Shown here in pieces: positions 25,401 to 40,400 of a stretch of 64,000 nt of DNA. The DNA comes from Oxyruncus cristatus (Eukaryota > Chordata > Aves > Passeriformes > Cotingidae): contig VXAY01002875.1 in NCBI GenBank assembly GCA_013399855.1, positions 961,911 through 1,025,910 of the forward strand. Direction: 5' to 3'. The translations under genes were made by a program, and so were the position numbers. A model generated the notes under the pieces. It did not search any database. It saw nothing but the letters and a program-made list of their open reading frames with translations, and had not been told where the DNA came from. Positions within the stretch are counted from its first letter, which is position 1; every line of letters starts with the position of its first letter.

Positions 25401-28400
25401 CTGTCCAAAGAAAGCTTAGAGACCCTTATTTAAAACAAGGTTCAGGAGGATACAACAGTGCCTACATTAATCCTGCCCAGGCACTGAAGGTGTTGGAGTC
25501 TGGGATCTGAGACTTGCTCATGGGCATTGGAAAGAGATATTTCCCTGCCACCAGGGATGATTCAACTGAACAGGCATCCAGATTATCCCCCCAGGCAGAT
25601 GGCTGGGAGCACTGCCCGCCTCCCAGGGCCACGGGGATGTCTTCTAACTGGTTCACGTATCTCTGATATTTGGGAGATAATCCATAGATTGTGCTGTGCT
25701 GCCTTTTGCTCGGCTCTGCTGGACTAAACTGAGACAATACCTGTACAGTTTTTAGCAAATCTGGCGTCCCCATAGTAACCCGGAGCGCATCGTTCGCACT
25801 TGAACCCGCTGGTGTTGTGCAGGCAGTTTCGGCACTGGCCAGTCACTTCATCACAGTCTTCAAAAATCATGTTTGGGTCTGAGTTGCCATTGCAGTCACA
25901 TTTTTTACAAGTGCTTCCAATTAGCAAAGGGTTCCCATAGTAACCAGGGGCACACCTGAAGGGAAGAACAATCCTGTCAATGACAAGCAATGACATTCCC
26001 ATCTGCAGTACCATTTTTTACTGACCTTATTTATGTTACCGGGAATTGATGACTGTCTGCAGCTACTAGGAGAGGAGGTAAATTAGGAGCTGTATTTCTG
26101 CAGAGGCTGCTTTGTACTCTAATCTCAATCTGTATAGTTATATATTTTTCCCTTCTTGAACACCCCTGGCGTTTCATGCACACCAGTCTGCACTGATTTA
26201 CTTTTTCCGTGTGTCTTTAGCAGTGAAATTATTTGTACTCTATTGTTTTAAAATCTGTGACAGAATGACCTTGGCAGAGAAACAGCTGTACAGTGTTTAT
26301 TTTGGTCTCTTTCAGCTTTGGATCTCACCAACTATATTGTGTTATATAGGAAACTGGGGTAAGAGACACCATTCCATGATGCTGAAATTTAGAGGAAGTT
26401 CAGACTTATTTCTATTATAAATGTACATAAAAAGTACTGAGCAGGAAAGGTTTATAGAAATACTTCTGTGGTGAGGTATTGGGGTGGTTTCTGGTTTTTG
26501 CAAAACAGAACAGGCACTGAACCAGACTATGTTTTTCAGATCTGTTTGATATTAGCCTGCTGGATGAGGGCAAAAAGCTGAGAGCAGCCAACAGCCTGGG
26601 AAGGGAGGATTCCCCTGTTGGTTTTTGGAGGGAGAGAGGGAGGTGGGTACCAAGCACCACAGGGAAGGCCTGAAATGGGTCCAAAATTCTTATCATGTTT
26701 TGTCAAGTTTGGGAAGCATTTCAGCTGAGAACTTTCTACAGCTTAAAATGGAAGAGATTTTGAAACTGTGGAGGTTTTTGAGAGCCTAGACAAACCAGTG
26801 ATATGAACCATTCTTGGTGACCGGTGGCCCTAAGCTAAGACGTAGTAACATATCTGGTCATCATTTGGAAAAAAAGTGTCTCAGTCAAAGATGGTTCTGC
26901 TAATATCAGGGAGTGTGCTTAATCCTACAAGCAAGAGGAGCTTTTGCAAAACAACCAGTGAGGCAAAGAGAACTGGTACTGGGGTGAGCATGGAGCAGTG
27001 CATGAGAGCAAATCCTCAAGCAAGGGATTCACTGCAGGATCTGGCAGCTGGAGCAGCATGGAGCAGTGTCTGAAGGACTGGAAGGGTCAGCTAGAAGGAC
27101 AGGGGTAACCCACACTGTTCATGGTGTTACTGCGTGGTGGCTGGAGGGCCTATGACCCAGAAGCCTGGGGCACAGAGATCAGGGACTTATACCCCCAAAC
27201 TGGAAATGAAGAATTACTGCAGGGAGGGGAATAACTAGGTGGTGTAGCAATTGCTGGCTGAAGAAATTAGAGGCTTGGATAGTTGCTGCAATGTCTTAGG
27301 TAAGGAGCATTTGATGTAGTTCATTTTGTTTTATCACCATGTTGTCCTTGTCTTCCATCCATAAAGTCCTGTTTAACATGCTGTTTGTTCAATATTGGTG
27401 GGTGGGGAGGGTGAGCACTCAGGCAGTTCAGTTAAATTTTCACATATTCTTGCTGGATACCCAAGCCAAGGTTTCTTGTCTTCTGACATCTGAACATGGT
27501 CAAATTCAGGTTCTGCCATGTCTGAACAATGAAAATGTGGGAGATGTGATAAAAGCTTTGAGGTTTGATCTGTTCTTACTCTTGCTGATTTTTTTTTTTT
27601 TTTAAATAAAGTAATTTCCTCAACACTGCTTTGTTCATCTTCCAGTCCTGAACCCCCACAGTAAAAACACATAAAATTTTAAGCATCTTAATATAAACCA
27701 CTTGGCTGCCTCAAATACTGCTTTTGTCAGTGACAAAGGCTCTTTTTGTATCTTTGCAGCACTGGCAGAATCTTTGGTGCAGATTTTATCATTTGGGTGA
27801 CACAGATGTAAAGAATAAAAGTATGACTGGGAGTTCTGTGCATCCCTTGAAGAACTGTGAATGCTAAACTGAGTGCAGAGTGTAATTTATCAGACTTTGG
27901 TGAAGTCACTGCCCATTCCTGTGGGAGTTAGAGCAGGCAGCGATGGATAAAGCTATTATTTAATCATGCCAAAAGTCTTGCTATGATTTGCTGATATTTC
28001 AGCCAATGTGAGATTGTAGTATTTTTCCAAATTTCAGAATGTTTCTGAAGCTTGAACAAGGAAAAAAACCCTCTGCATCATTGCTGGTTGGGGTGTGTTT
28101 GTTTGTTTGTTTGTTTGTTTGTTTTGGTGTGTTTTTTTTGGGGGGGGTTGTTTGTTTGTTTTTAATCTGTAGAAGCATTTGATTTATAATGAACTATACA
28201 GTCTTGAAGGGTTTGGTTTTGGTTTTCTGTGGTTAGGTATTTTCCAAATGATCATCTGTCTAGTGTGGCCACCAAGTCATAGAGGCCCCTGAGCAGGGCT
28301 GGGGCCAGGCCAGCCTTTTGCTTACTGCTAGCCAGCATCTACTAAAGACAGTGTGCTATCCTCTTCAGGCCTGCAATGTCTGCCCTCTCATTGGGACAAA

Positions 28401-31400
28401 GTAATTTTCCCTTTCTTCTTTGCTGATATATACCATTCAGTTAATTTGCCAGGAATGTAGTGGACATTTCTTCACATCCTCACAGATACATTTTGTAAGT
28501 GCTGCTTTTTACGATCACCTGAGGCACTGGAACAGGTTGCCTGGAGAAGGTGTGGATGCCCCATCCCTGGAGGTGTTCAAGGCCAGGTTGGATGAGGCCT
28601 TGAGCAACCTGGTCTACTGGTAGGTGGCCCTGCCCATGGCAGGGGATTGGAACTAGATGATCTTTAAGATCCCTCAAAACTGGAACTATTCTGTGAGTCT
28701 GTGACTCACTTTTGTTATATTTTCTCATCTGGAGCAGCTGTTTATGATAAAAAGTGAAGTTTTAAGAGCTGAAAATTAATGTGTCACCTTCCCCTTCCCT
28801 TTGCCACTCAGGTCATCTCATGGAACTGAGGCACTTGGCCTCTTTCGAATAATGGGTAGCATGTAAGAAGAGCAGAGGCCACTGACTGAAAACATACTGG
28901 TTCATCTCTGCACTGTATGGCCTGAAAAAATTCAGAGGCCTGCAGTAAATGTCTTTTCCTACATTGTATCAATAAATGACTCTTTGTTGCTAACAAAGGA
29001 TGTTTTCCTCTCCCATAATAAAACTGCTAAGCCATCTTTGTTTCATTTTGCAGCCATAATTTCTTCCTGTAATTATTGGTGAATAAGAAACTAACTTCCT
29101 CTTCCCTGGCAACACCAAAAAAAGCTTTTCAATCTGTTTGGTTTAGAAACTAAGGTGTCATTTGTTCAGTTATATTTTTTTACATTTGGGCATTAACAAA
29201 ACCTGCACTTCATCAGCTACGACCCTCATGTCTTATTGCTGAAGTCCAGTAGAAAAATTATTAATTCCTAAATTTCAAATTGGGAAGCTGGTTTTCTCAA
29301 TTCCTAGCAAGGGCCTCTGTGAATTCACAGCACCGTTTCCTGGCAAACATAAACTGGATAAGTTTGTGCCAAGCCTCTAGAGCAGCACAAGAAAGCCTCC
29401 TACACAAATGCCAGAGGAAATGGAGCAGGTTGCCTCCCTGTGAGCTGTTTTGGAGATCCCACATACTGCCTATTGAAGGGTGTCCTGCAGCTCACTGTAA
29501 CAGGGTGCCTGTCACCGACTACTGCAGAGAGCTGGGAGGGAGAACGGGAAGCAGGATGCAGCCTTCCTCTCCCTGGGGACAGGAGCGGCTCTTTGCACTG
29601 CAGGGAGGGACAGGAGCAATGACCCTTCTCGTTCAGGATCCCCCAGTCCTCCTGTCAGAAAGCTGATGGCCCAATGGCTTAAGTGGGAGTAGGGAGTGGT
29701 GATAGTAGCCAGTGGCTTATGTGAAGCAGGGACTTGCTCTTTAGCGAGTGGAGAGGGACAAGCAATGCATCATCCATCTTTGAAATGCTTTTTGATGTTT
29801 CTGACAGAAATGGTAGGACGACCAGGAGCCTACCAGAAGGCCAGTCCCGTCTGTCACTGCTTGCTGCTTACTCCAGCAATTAGCCAAGGTGTTAATGCAG
29901 TGAGCAGGACAGGCTGGTTTCTTTCTGTAGCTTTTTCTACACAGCTTTGTCCTCCTTAAGACAGATGCACTGTGTCAGGCTGGGTAGTGGCTATTAGAAA
30001 ACAAAGCCAATGCTATTTTCTGCTGTTCCTGTGCATCTGCTGCCCATTTCACAGGATTTGTGTTGCTTGTAGTCTAGGCTGACATTTTAATAACCATTAA
30101 GAAATCTCACTGACCTTTTAATTGTCTGTATTATCCTTTGTGTATAAATCTGACATTTTGGAAGACCAAAAGAATACAGCCATGGGCCTGTAAACAAGGG
30201 TGGAGTTTTTTTAGTTGCCATCTGTCTAAAGGGTTTTCACTGTTGTTGTCACCACGTTAGTGATGCAGAGGTAATTTACTGATGTTTTTGCATCATCTGT
30301 AAGGGGAAAAACCTTACCTTTTTCATATCGATTTCTCTTTGCATCTTAAGCATCCCTTTTCTCCCTTCTCTGATGGTTACATTAAGTATCATTTGAATTC
30401 AAGACATGCCCATTAATGACAGTTGACTGAAGACTTAAATACTTCAGGAGATTTAAGGGAAAAAAAGAGATGTTTGGGAAGCCAGTGTCTGAGCCGTCCT
30501 ATACACTTCAGTCTTTGTGTTAGAGCTGTTTTAATTTATCGGCTGCTCAAGGACAATTCCTGAATTATAATCAAGCCTCTGATGTTCATTGAAACATCAT
30601 CCATGTGTGTTCATAGCGAGTAAGACATCCTCTTACAGGACGTGAGAAGTAGTTATATTTCTGTTGTATAGCTCCATTTATTGGTGTACTTTGTTGTTTA
30701 GAAAATATCGACTGGAAATTGTTTATGGACATGAGGAAAATTTGAAATGCAACACTGGCCTATGCTTGCTTGCTTGACTTTATTGAATTATGTTTGTGAA
30801 GTGCATTTAAAATGTAACTCAAAAAGCTGCATCTGCTCATTAAGAATTTGACTCAATAATGGATTTTGTTCTTTGCCTTAGAAAAATTTATTTGGTAGAA
30901 GCCTGCTATATGTTTTAGAGGAGTGAATTTCAAGAGGCATCTATGTCGTGATTATTTTTCACTTCAGCTGCTGTTTGTGATTTGTATTTTGTATTTTTAA
31001 ATCACTTTCATTTTAGGAAGATCACCACATGAAGGTACACAAAGTAAAAGAACTAGATCAAAATACATCAGATGTAAATGTCTGCCTTATGCTGACATGT
31101 CTCCACAGCAAGTTTTAGTGGATTTTAGTAGAAACTGAATGAGATCATTTAACAGACATGATTCAACCGGATGAAAACAAATGCACCAGGTTTCTCAACC
31201 ATGTGGGAAGATTCCCTTAAAAAATTCTGGACTTAAGTATTGCTGACCAGCAAGTCATCCTAATTTTTTTCTTACCTTTCACAGTTGGGTCCTGCATAGT
31301 TTTCTTTACAGACACAGCGCACACTTCCACTTCTTCTGTAACAGGAGACTGCAAAACTGGAATTTCATTAGAATGAATAGTCAGAAGAGCAGGCAATAGC

Positions 31401-34400
31401 AAACACTCGGGAATGTTTCTTTATTATATTATGGACATTTGCTGTAAATTTGAACTCTGGGTCTTGATGACTCTTTGCTGAATAGGTATTAAGCTCTCTA
31501 TACTATCCACATTATACCCCCTCTTTAGTAATTTTAATTGGTATAGAAAGCACTAATTAGTATATAGTACTATGGAGCTGTATAAATACATACATACAGA
31601 TATAAAGGTTCTTGTCTTGCAGTGTAAATCACACACACCTGCAGGTTTTGATACACACATATTAGATAAGGGACTTAGGAAAATGTGTATGTCATGTAAA
31701 CCTAATTGCTTCCTGCCTCTTATTCTATAGGCTTGTGAAAGACACTGCAGTGACCACTTCAGGAACTGAGATCCTGGAATTGGTGCAGCAGTTTCCTATG
31801 CAAATCCAATTTAGAAGTACCGAGTGGTGAAAACTGACCTCAGTGATGCTGTCCTCATTTACAGTAATTGAGTTTACAGTAACCAAGGCTGCTCTACCAT
31901 CTTTCAGAGTAAGCTGGAAAGAGTCTGTGGTCTCTTCTGAGACCAACATTCCAAGCAGCAACACTGACTGCAGTGGTGGCTTGGGCAGTAATTTTTACTG
32001 CCTTGATTCTGAATCATGGATTCCTTTGTTTTCTTATGTTTTCCGGGTGTAACAAATGATTAACTAAATATGACATCCAAAGAACAGCAGTAGCCAGATG
32101 TAGAAAGTGCATCTTGTATATACACTTCAAACACAGTGGTGGGCATGTCTTAAATACGTTTGCACGAAAAAAGAGGTACAGTCCTAAAGATGTTTCTAGT
32201 TAGTTTGCAGTATGTGGGAATAAATTTCTGCCAGCACTAGAAATCAACTAGAGTAGTGAGTGACAGCAGTTGCCAGCTGCAGGCCCACAGTTGCTAAAAC
32301 TGAGTTGCAGCTCCTGAGTCACAGGGTGTTGGGCAGCTGTGGCTGGATTGCATCCCTTTCAAACTGGACTAAAGACTCAGGTCAATGGGAAAGAGCGTGA
32401 GCCATGCACTGCTTGTTCCAGGAATAAACAACATTGAAAGGTGACAAGAATTCCTGCATAATTTCAGTTCCTGCCAGCATTTCTCAGCTGGTTGAACAAC
32501 CAGAGACAAATAAATCTGTGTCTGGATCTCTGGATCTCTCTGCTCTGTCTCCAAACATTTCATATAATCAGAGAGAACATAAAAATGAGATTCTTCTCGC
32601 AGAATTCACAAATTAACTTCTGTGCTGCTTTTACAAGAACATATTGAGAAAATCATAATAATTTGGCAGGCTTGCACTTCTGTTACAGAGATTAATTCCT
32701 TCACGTAGTTGAAAAAAACACATTGTGGATCTAAGTTATGAAATACAACTGAAATCTCCTGAAGTTTTATACTTTTTGTGATCTTTTAGGGAAAAAAGAA
32801 AAAGGTCATATAATTCTCTGGAGTTTGAAAAGAAATAACATCTGCTAGACTGTGAAACAATCTCCATCCCCCTTTTGGTTATTCCAAAGAGATGACATTA
32901 CACTTCATGTGTAATGTCCAAAAGTTACTCCAAAATTCCCAGGATAGCAGATATGAAGACAGCCTGGTCAGAAAATCCAGAGACACATATCTGAGTTCCT
33001 GGAAAAAATATCTATCCGATGAGTCTGTCAGTTTACAGATTTGGTCATTCTGCCTAGCATGAATTCACTGGCTATTTCCAAAATAAAACAGAGTGCAAAA
33101 CAACATCCTTTGAATGGTCTTTAAGACATTTAATGCTTCTCTGATTTATGGTAGAGTTATTATTTTTCCTTACTATATATGGAGTAGGATTAATGAAGGA
33201 AAATTGAAAAAAACTAAGAAAGAATATTTTTTTCTTTGAATTTAGTTATACAAGACTTAATGTTACTCAATTATTATTAGCCTGTTCCAGACCCAGCTGA
33301 AAACTATTTCTGTGGTCAGGTCTCTCTCATGCAGGAAGCTGAACAGGCAATTTCTGCATGTTATTTAAATAGGGGTATGAGGCAAATTGGGATGGGATAT
33401 TCGTTTAATTATTGTCTTCAGTACTTTTCTGAGGGAAAACTCTGAAAAACTGAAGTAGATTTTAACTGAGGTAGTTTTAAATGGGAGACATATCATAGAA
33501 TGTAGAATATCCTGAGGTGGAAGGGACCCATGAGGCTCATCAAGTCCCAGGGCTATAATTGCTGCTAATGTAGAAGCATCTGCTTTCAGTCTTTGTGCAA
33601 CTTCTGTTCTCCCTTCCCAATCCCATGCTGCTGTCCTTTTGGGTTTGGGGTTTCCTTATCTCTAGTGGTCTGAAATAGGAGAAGCATTAAGTCCCTAGCA
33701 GAGGGGCTAAGGAGCATGTTGAAACAGGGAATGCTCTTTGGCCTCTGCTCCCATCTCACATAGCACTGGCCAAGACAGGCTGTAGGTCAGGTCTCTGCTG
33801 CTCCTGCTGCACTGAGCCCTGCTCAGTGCCTGGTGGACTGACCAGTTCCCTGCTGTCAGGGGGCACTGCTGAAGAGCCCAGTGGGCTGCAGGACCAGGTA
33901 GGGTCAGGGTGAGTGCAAACCTAGCCATGCTGTTTCAAATCACGCTATAGGAAGGACAGACCAGACCTTGCTTGGCAGACTTCACTAAGTAGAGACTGGG
34001 TCTTGTGCTGCAGTGCCTCAGGCATGTGCAGCCCAGGTTGTGGTTGAGAAAACAGCTTCTTACACTGAAGCAGCTGCTCTGTGCCCAGCAGGCTAAAAAA
34101 AATCCCTTTGCCAAGGGAAAAGCACTACTTCTGACTGTTCCTCTTTTTTCAGGCATTACAGCTGCTACTGAAACTGGAGGAAGTAGTCTGCTTCATTTGT
34201 GAGCTCACTCACTCCTAAGCCTTTCTGTAAGTGAGCAAAGCCAGGTTCTTCCACTGTCTCTGGAGGATTTTCTCTGTAATCCAGGCAAAGCTGCAGTTTT
34301 TCAACATAGCTGTTCTCCACCCCATGGCCCTTTCACATGTCTGCAGCTCTCTGCAAAAGTCAGAGGTAATCTGCGGGAATTTGGCCGGAGTGATTTTGTT

Positions 34401-37400
34401 CCATTGCCAGATTGAGCCTTGAGCAGCTGAACAAAATGAAGCTCATCCCACCTTAAGGCTGTGTGAGTAATCCTATGGCAACAGCAAACAAATACAGTGA
34501 GGACAAAATTCCCTTTGCTGAGAAGCCCTGCTGAAAGCAGAATGGAAAACAATACAAGGGGAGTACATAGCTCCCTGAGAAATAGCTTCAACCTATTGGC
34601 AACTATTTACTAGCATCTCCTCTGTGCACTATGGTGGGATTTGCAGAGATGCGTCTGCCCCAGAGCATGAAACATGAGCAGGATGAAGTTGATAATTTCT
34701 TTCAGCTGCATTGCTGACATGCCACTCACAGTTTCTAATGGTTGATCATAGTTTGTAGGGTGTTTTTTTTTTTTTTTTTTGTTTTCCTGAAGGCACAAAG
34801 CACTCGGCAGCTGGAGCTCTTTGGCTTGATCTTTTTCTGTCAGGCTTCAGAGTTTCTTATCCAAAAGTAGCTAAGCAACAGCTAAAGGGGCATTATACCT
34901 ATCACAGGTTCCTCTGGTCCTTTCCTTTTGAATGTTACTCTACTAATCAGATCCAACTGCTGTTGACTCAGGAGACTGACAGGTTACGCTTTTTTGTGGT
35001 TGCTTTTACCCTTCAGAGGACATGGACTGATCTTTCTATCACTGTCTCAGCCACATAAATCCCTGATGCCACCTTACTTGGAAATTGGACTTTAAGAAAC
35101 TCTTGAAAGTAACCAGCCAACTGAATAATCTCTCCTACGTAAAAGAGGGTGAACTCGAATTTACTCAAATATTTTCTCCTCCCTCCTGGCAAAAATTTAT
35201 ATGAGCACTGAAGGATACTTTACACCTTCCAAGTGAAATGCTGTTTCCTGTGGTTATAAATGTGAGCAGCTGGTACTCCTCTTATATTCCCCCATTTGTC
35301 AAGGGCAGCAGCCTTGTTTCCTGCATCGAGGAAGGGGTGCTGACACCACCTTGGGAAGGGTCAAAGCCAGTCCAAACCAAAGAAAAGCAAAGTCTGTTTA
35401 CATACTTGGAATGTGCTGGCAGAGGACAGGGGCAGGGCTGGCAGAACGTGGGTACTCCTCTGACAACATCACCAATGAAGCCGTCTGGACACTGCTCACA
35501 GTGCTGTCCTGTTGTGTTTCTCTGGCAGTCCTTCAGTGGAAAGAGAGAGAATGGTGAAAGTTAAACGGAGGTGCTGCCTAAGTTAGAAAGAAATCATTTA
35601 GCTGAAGACCTGGCCAAGCAGAAGAGTGGCTGATGCCAGACCTCGACCCTTCAAGGTATTGACAGATGTAGCCAAACCAGCTCACACTGGTGCAAATAAA
35701 AATGCTATAAATGATTACACTGACCAGCAGCAAGTGTTGACAAGGTGTGGTACAGGACAATACAGACATATGTGCCTGGCAGGTGCTGGAGCAGCATCAT
35801 CCAGGGAGATGCTGAGTGCATTAAGCCTGGGAGACATCTCTGAAGGGAGGGAGAATACCCTTCCTGAAGCTCATGGATGATTCTCAGTGTTGAGTACACT
35901 GGCTTGGTAGTTTGAGAAAAGTGTTTTGCTTCTAAGTGGATCACTTTTGACAGAGAAATAATGAGGAAAAAAAATGAAATTCCATTTATGGTGATTTCTG
36001 TGAATTGGATTTCAAATAAGTGCTTTGCTGTAAGATTTGTAAGGGTTTCTCTTGGTTCTGGTATTCATGCATGTTTTAGAATGAAAGGCATCATTTATGG
36101 TTGACATTATATGTCAGACTATATATGGGATTGCTCACAGCAACCCCTGTCTCTGTGGTTAATTCAAAGTTGCATACAGAATTGTATACATATGTTTATT
36201 GATATTGGTGTCTAAATTTTCAAATAAAGAAACTCAGTATATGGTTTTTCTTTTGGTTTCCTTTGAAAAACAAGCAAAACCCTCTAAAAATTTGCAGTAG
36301 CATGTACTTTAGGACATCAGACACTGAAGTTCAGCAGAAAATTGATGCCTGTTTTTGTACAGGACAGAGTGAGAAATGGCAAAAGTCAAGAATACAGGTA
36401 CAACCATATAGTTAAAAATATCACAGATAGGCTTTATAATACTCTGCTTTTTGTGGACTGTTTCAAATTACAGCCAGTTAAAAATTCAAGCTCAATTCTT
36501 TTCATAAGCCTGTGTTATACTTTTCCCTTCCTCAACAACACTTCAGCTTCAGCAGAAATAATCCAATATAACAGGAGTCTGACTTCTAAAAGGTTCTGTG
36601 TGAGTCTACAATGTATAATAATGCATCCATCAGTACACCAGCAGCAGCTTGTCAGATGACAGAGTGGTTGGAGTGTATTTGCCTGTGTAAGAAAATGCCT
36701 TAGCTTGTCCTACTACTCTGCTCTCACTGAGTGGCAGCAATCAGGGTGAGCAGTTCTACCCAGCTCTTACTGAAACTATCTATATGCACTTGAAAAGAGC
36801 ACGAAATGGTGCTATGGGGCAGGGGAGTGGAGGGAGGTATAATTCAGAAATGATTGTCAGCACTGAGCTCCTGAACCCGTTTGCTTGGAAAGTAATGGAT
36901 AGAACAGCTGTTTTGAGACCACAGAGCGCTTCGTGTAATGCAGTTCTTCTCAGTAGATACATTTGTGCACAAATGATAATGAAAAGTTTGTTTCAGGCAA
37001 TGGTACCAGGACAAGTTTCCCAGCACAAGACAAACATGCTCCTGTAAATTAATATAACTGAAAATGAGAGTTGGGAGTCTGCCCCACCTTAATTTAGGAA
37101 CATGAACTTACAAGAGAAAAGCTCATTCTAATGGTCTTCAAACGCTCCAGCTTAATTAAATGTGCCATTTAGGGAGCTTTAGGGAAATTATTTCATCAGA
37201 GAGCTAACACTTAGTGCAATTTAGGCTGTCTGGACCTTCTCCATTGGAAAGAGATAGCAGTTTTCTGTGTACCCTCTGAAGTAAAAGACAGACAGGACCT
37301 GCCACAGAACAGTGCAGAGCACCTGTTGGGGACTTAATGATGGATGGTATGGAGACACTCCAGGGGCAATCAAAAGTTACTACTCAGCCCTGCCTTCAGT

Positions 37401-40400
37401 GAAGTTAGTGCAGGAAAAAGCAAACCACAAAACCCACCCAAAATCCCTGGGTCTTAAATGTTATCTGTGGAATCCAGAAGTGTCCCCAAATCCCGGCTAT
37501 TTTAATACTTGGCAGATGAAACATTGTTACAATGTATCAGGAAATGTTGGTTTGGTTTTGTTTTCCTCCCTTATTTCTTCTTCTGAGAGATGTCTTATAA
37601 AAGCTGTTAATGAAGAAGGTTGCACGACGATAAATAAATAACACAGTTAAAGAGATGCTAGGGGTTTACACTGCTGTGCAGTCTCTTTGTATTTATTGCT
37701 GGGCCAGTGGAGATTGGCCTGAGGTAAATTTAAACTTCCTGTCATATATGCCCTAATATCTGAGGTTACAGAACTGCATAGCATTGCCAATGCCAGCACA
37801 CCAGAACTTCCTGCTGTCTCAAAATAATTATAATAATAAATAGAGTATAGTATAAGTACTTGAAAGCCAAGAAACGCACATGCTTTTTCTTTTTCATCTA
37901 TGAGGTTTATGATTTCAAGCCTTATCTCTCCAGTCACTGTGGATGAGATGAAGTGCTAGCTTTCAGAATTCTGTGTTTAAGAAGGAGATGAGGCACCAAA
38001 AGTAAACATAAGGTATTGTGAAATTTTTACTGCAGTAAAGACAATTGTCTACCTAAAAAAAATTAGAATAGAAAAAACCCTCACTTCCTGATATAGTTTG
38101 AGACAACACACCCCCTCTATGTCGAAGTTTTGGTTTGTAGAACTTGTCCTTTATCAGAGAAGTTGGAGCTTGTATTGGGTTTCTGTGGCCAGGTTTTTAT
38201 AGTGGAGGTACTATCCTGGTGGCTTCTGTGAGAAGCTTCCAGAAGCTTCCCTCATGTCTGGCAGAACCAATGCCAGCCAGCTCAAGGGTGGACCCACTGC
38301 TGGCCAAGGCCAAGCCAATCGGGAATGATAGTAATGTCCCTGTGATAACATATTTAAGACGGGAAAAAATGTTATTGGGCAAATGAAGATTGCAGCTGGA
38401 GAAGAGCAGAGTGAGACCATGTGAACAGCTCTGCAGACCAGTGGTGAAGGAGGGGGAGGAGGTGCTCCAGGCCCTGGAGCTGAGGTTTCCCTGCAGTCAG
38501 TGGTACAGACCATGGTGGAGCAGCTGTGCCCCTGCAGCCCATGGAGGAGACCCAAACTGGAGTGAGTGGATGCGGGAAGGAGGTTGTGAACCCATGGGAA
38601 ACCCATGCTGGAGCAAGGTCCTGGCAGGGACTGCAGACTGGGGGAGAGAGGAGAACACGCTAGAGCAGGCCTTTCTGGTAGGACTTGTGGCCATGTGGGG
38701 GACCCATGCTGGAGCAGCCTGTGCCTGAAGGACTGTACCCCTCGGAAATGCAAACCATGTTGCAGCAGTTTATGAAGAACTATTGCCTATGGGGTGTACT
38801 CACGGAGAAGTTTGTGAAGGAGAGGGTGGACCCCTTGGTGGAGTGGGGGAAGAAGTCCTCTCTCTGAACAGGGCAGAAACAACCTGTGATGAACTGACTG
38901 TAACCCCCATTTCTGTGCTGCTGTGGGGGAGAAAGTAGAACTTGGGAAGGAAAGAGGGATGGGGGAAAGGTGTTTTTAAGATTTATTTTACTTCTCATTC
39001 TCTTGCTCTGATTCTGTTAGTAATAGATTTAACTAATATCTCCACTTGGGAGTGTTTTGCCCGTGATGGTATGTGGTTGGTGATCTCTCCCTTATCCTTA
39101 TCTCAAGTCATGAGCCCTTTGTTACATTTTGTCTCCTCTGTCCAGTTGCAGAGGGGAGTGAGAGAGCAGCTTTAGTGGGCACCTGGTGTTCAGCCAGGGT
39201 CAACCCACTGCAGAGCTGACGCCTTGTCAAACCGACCTGGCCTCCTAGTTTCTCAATCCATCACCTGTCTTAAGGAAATGTGTCAAATGTGGCCGAGCAG
39301 GCGCAGCAGCCCCTCCTCCCAGTCTTGGCCTGACTTCCTCCGTGCCTCTTACACAGGCTGCGCGGGGAGCCAAAACAAAGTGGTTGCATGTTAGGGGTCA
39401 CTGTTGCAAGTTTTCAATAGTTAACCAGTTTGGACAACAAATAATTTAAAAATAGTTAAGAGGAAGGAAAATATCTATACCTGAGAAAATGAGTTGACTA
39501 ACACTAATACTTTTGACAAACTACTGCATTCTGAAACACTCTGGAGAAGAGAAAGACTTCATTTTAGCACAAGACTGTTGCAGTTCTAGTTAGCTTTTCA
39601 AACATATATCACCAAAGTCACTATAGATAGCTGAAGTCCATCTTTATAGAAAGAAACATTGAGCTATAAGCAACAAGGCTCTTTGTGAAGCCAGAAGTAC
39701 CTAATAAGCTGGAGAATTTTACTACCTTCCTAACTGCTTTTTGCTCATACTTGATGGATGGTTGTGGATCCACTGGCAGTTCTCCAGACCAGCCTTGGCA
39801 ATCATGTGGAACATATTATCCTCTTGGGCAGAACTGCCAAATCTGTTCCAACTGTTCCACTCAGCTGTAGTCCCAAACACTTAAACACAAATCACTCACG
39901 CGACAATACGCTCTATTGTAAAAAAATTCCGTAAAAGGCTGGAAAAGATACCAGTGGATTTATCCTCTCCACTGTTACGATAATTTGATCTTTCTTCTTC
40001 CATATTTATTCCTATTTATTTATTTATGAGTATTTGGATGCCTTCTACAAATACTAATCAAATATATGGGATTGAGATGATAACAAACCATTTAAGAGAT
40101 TTTTAGGTAGACAACAATGAATTTACTCTTTACCATATGCTCCAGCGCTCTCTCTGTCTTACTTTTTCTGTTCTATGTGTTTTCATGCGTCTATGAAGAT
40201 CTAACCTCCATTAACAGTTGAAGCCACACAAAGGATACTGATAACTCAGCCCAACAAAAGTTTGCCTGGATATATAGCTTGATGATTTTTAAATTTGTCA
40301 ACCTTTTAATCCATTTTGTTGTGTTTGTCTGGAATCACTGCCGTAGTATGTTGTAGTCACCTCAAGCAACTTCCTTCCCCGGAGTGTGCAATCAAAATTT

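Larger units (their letters stand above)
25956..31275. other. LAMA4 intron (5.3 kb)
   Basis: It contains a CR1 fragment (28519-28705), a TTTG microsatellite (28096-28165) and a poly-T run near 27588-27602. The segment at about 26980-27110 has GGAGCAG and CTGAAGGACTGGA units resembling the tandem part of the LTR at 38171-39212 and may be an old LTR fragment; this is uncertain. Confidence 0.75.

Noticed and set aside
29280..29666. 128-codon plus-strand open frame
   Set aside because: In a LAMA4 intron, antisense to the gene, with no recognisable domain, promoter or splice context.
38211..38753. 180-codon minus-strand open frame
   Set aside because: It lies wholly inside the solo LTR and arises from its GC-rich tandem units; no retroviral or cellular protein similarity.
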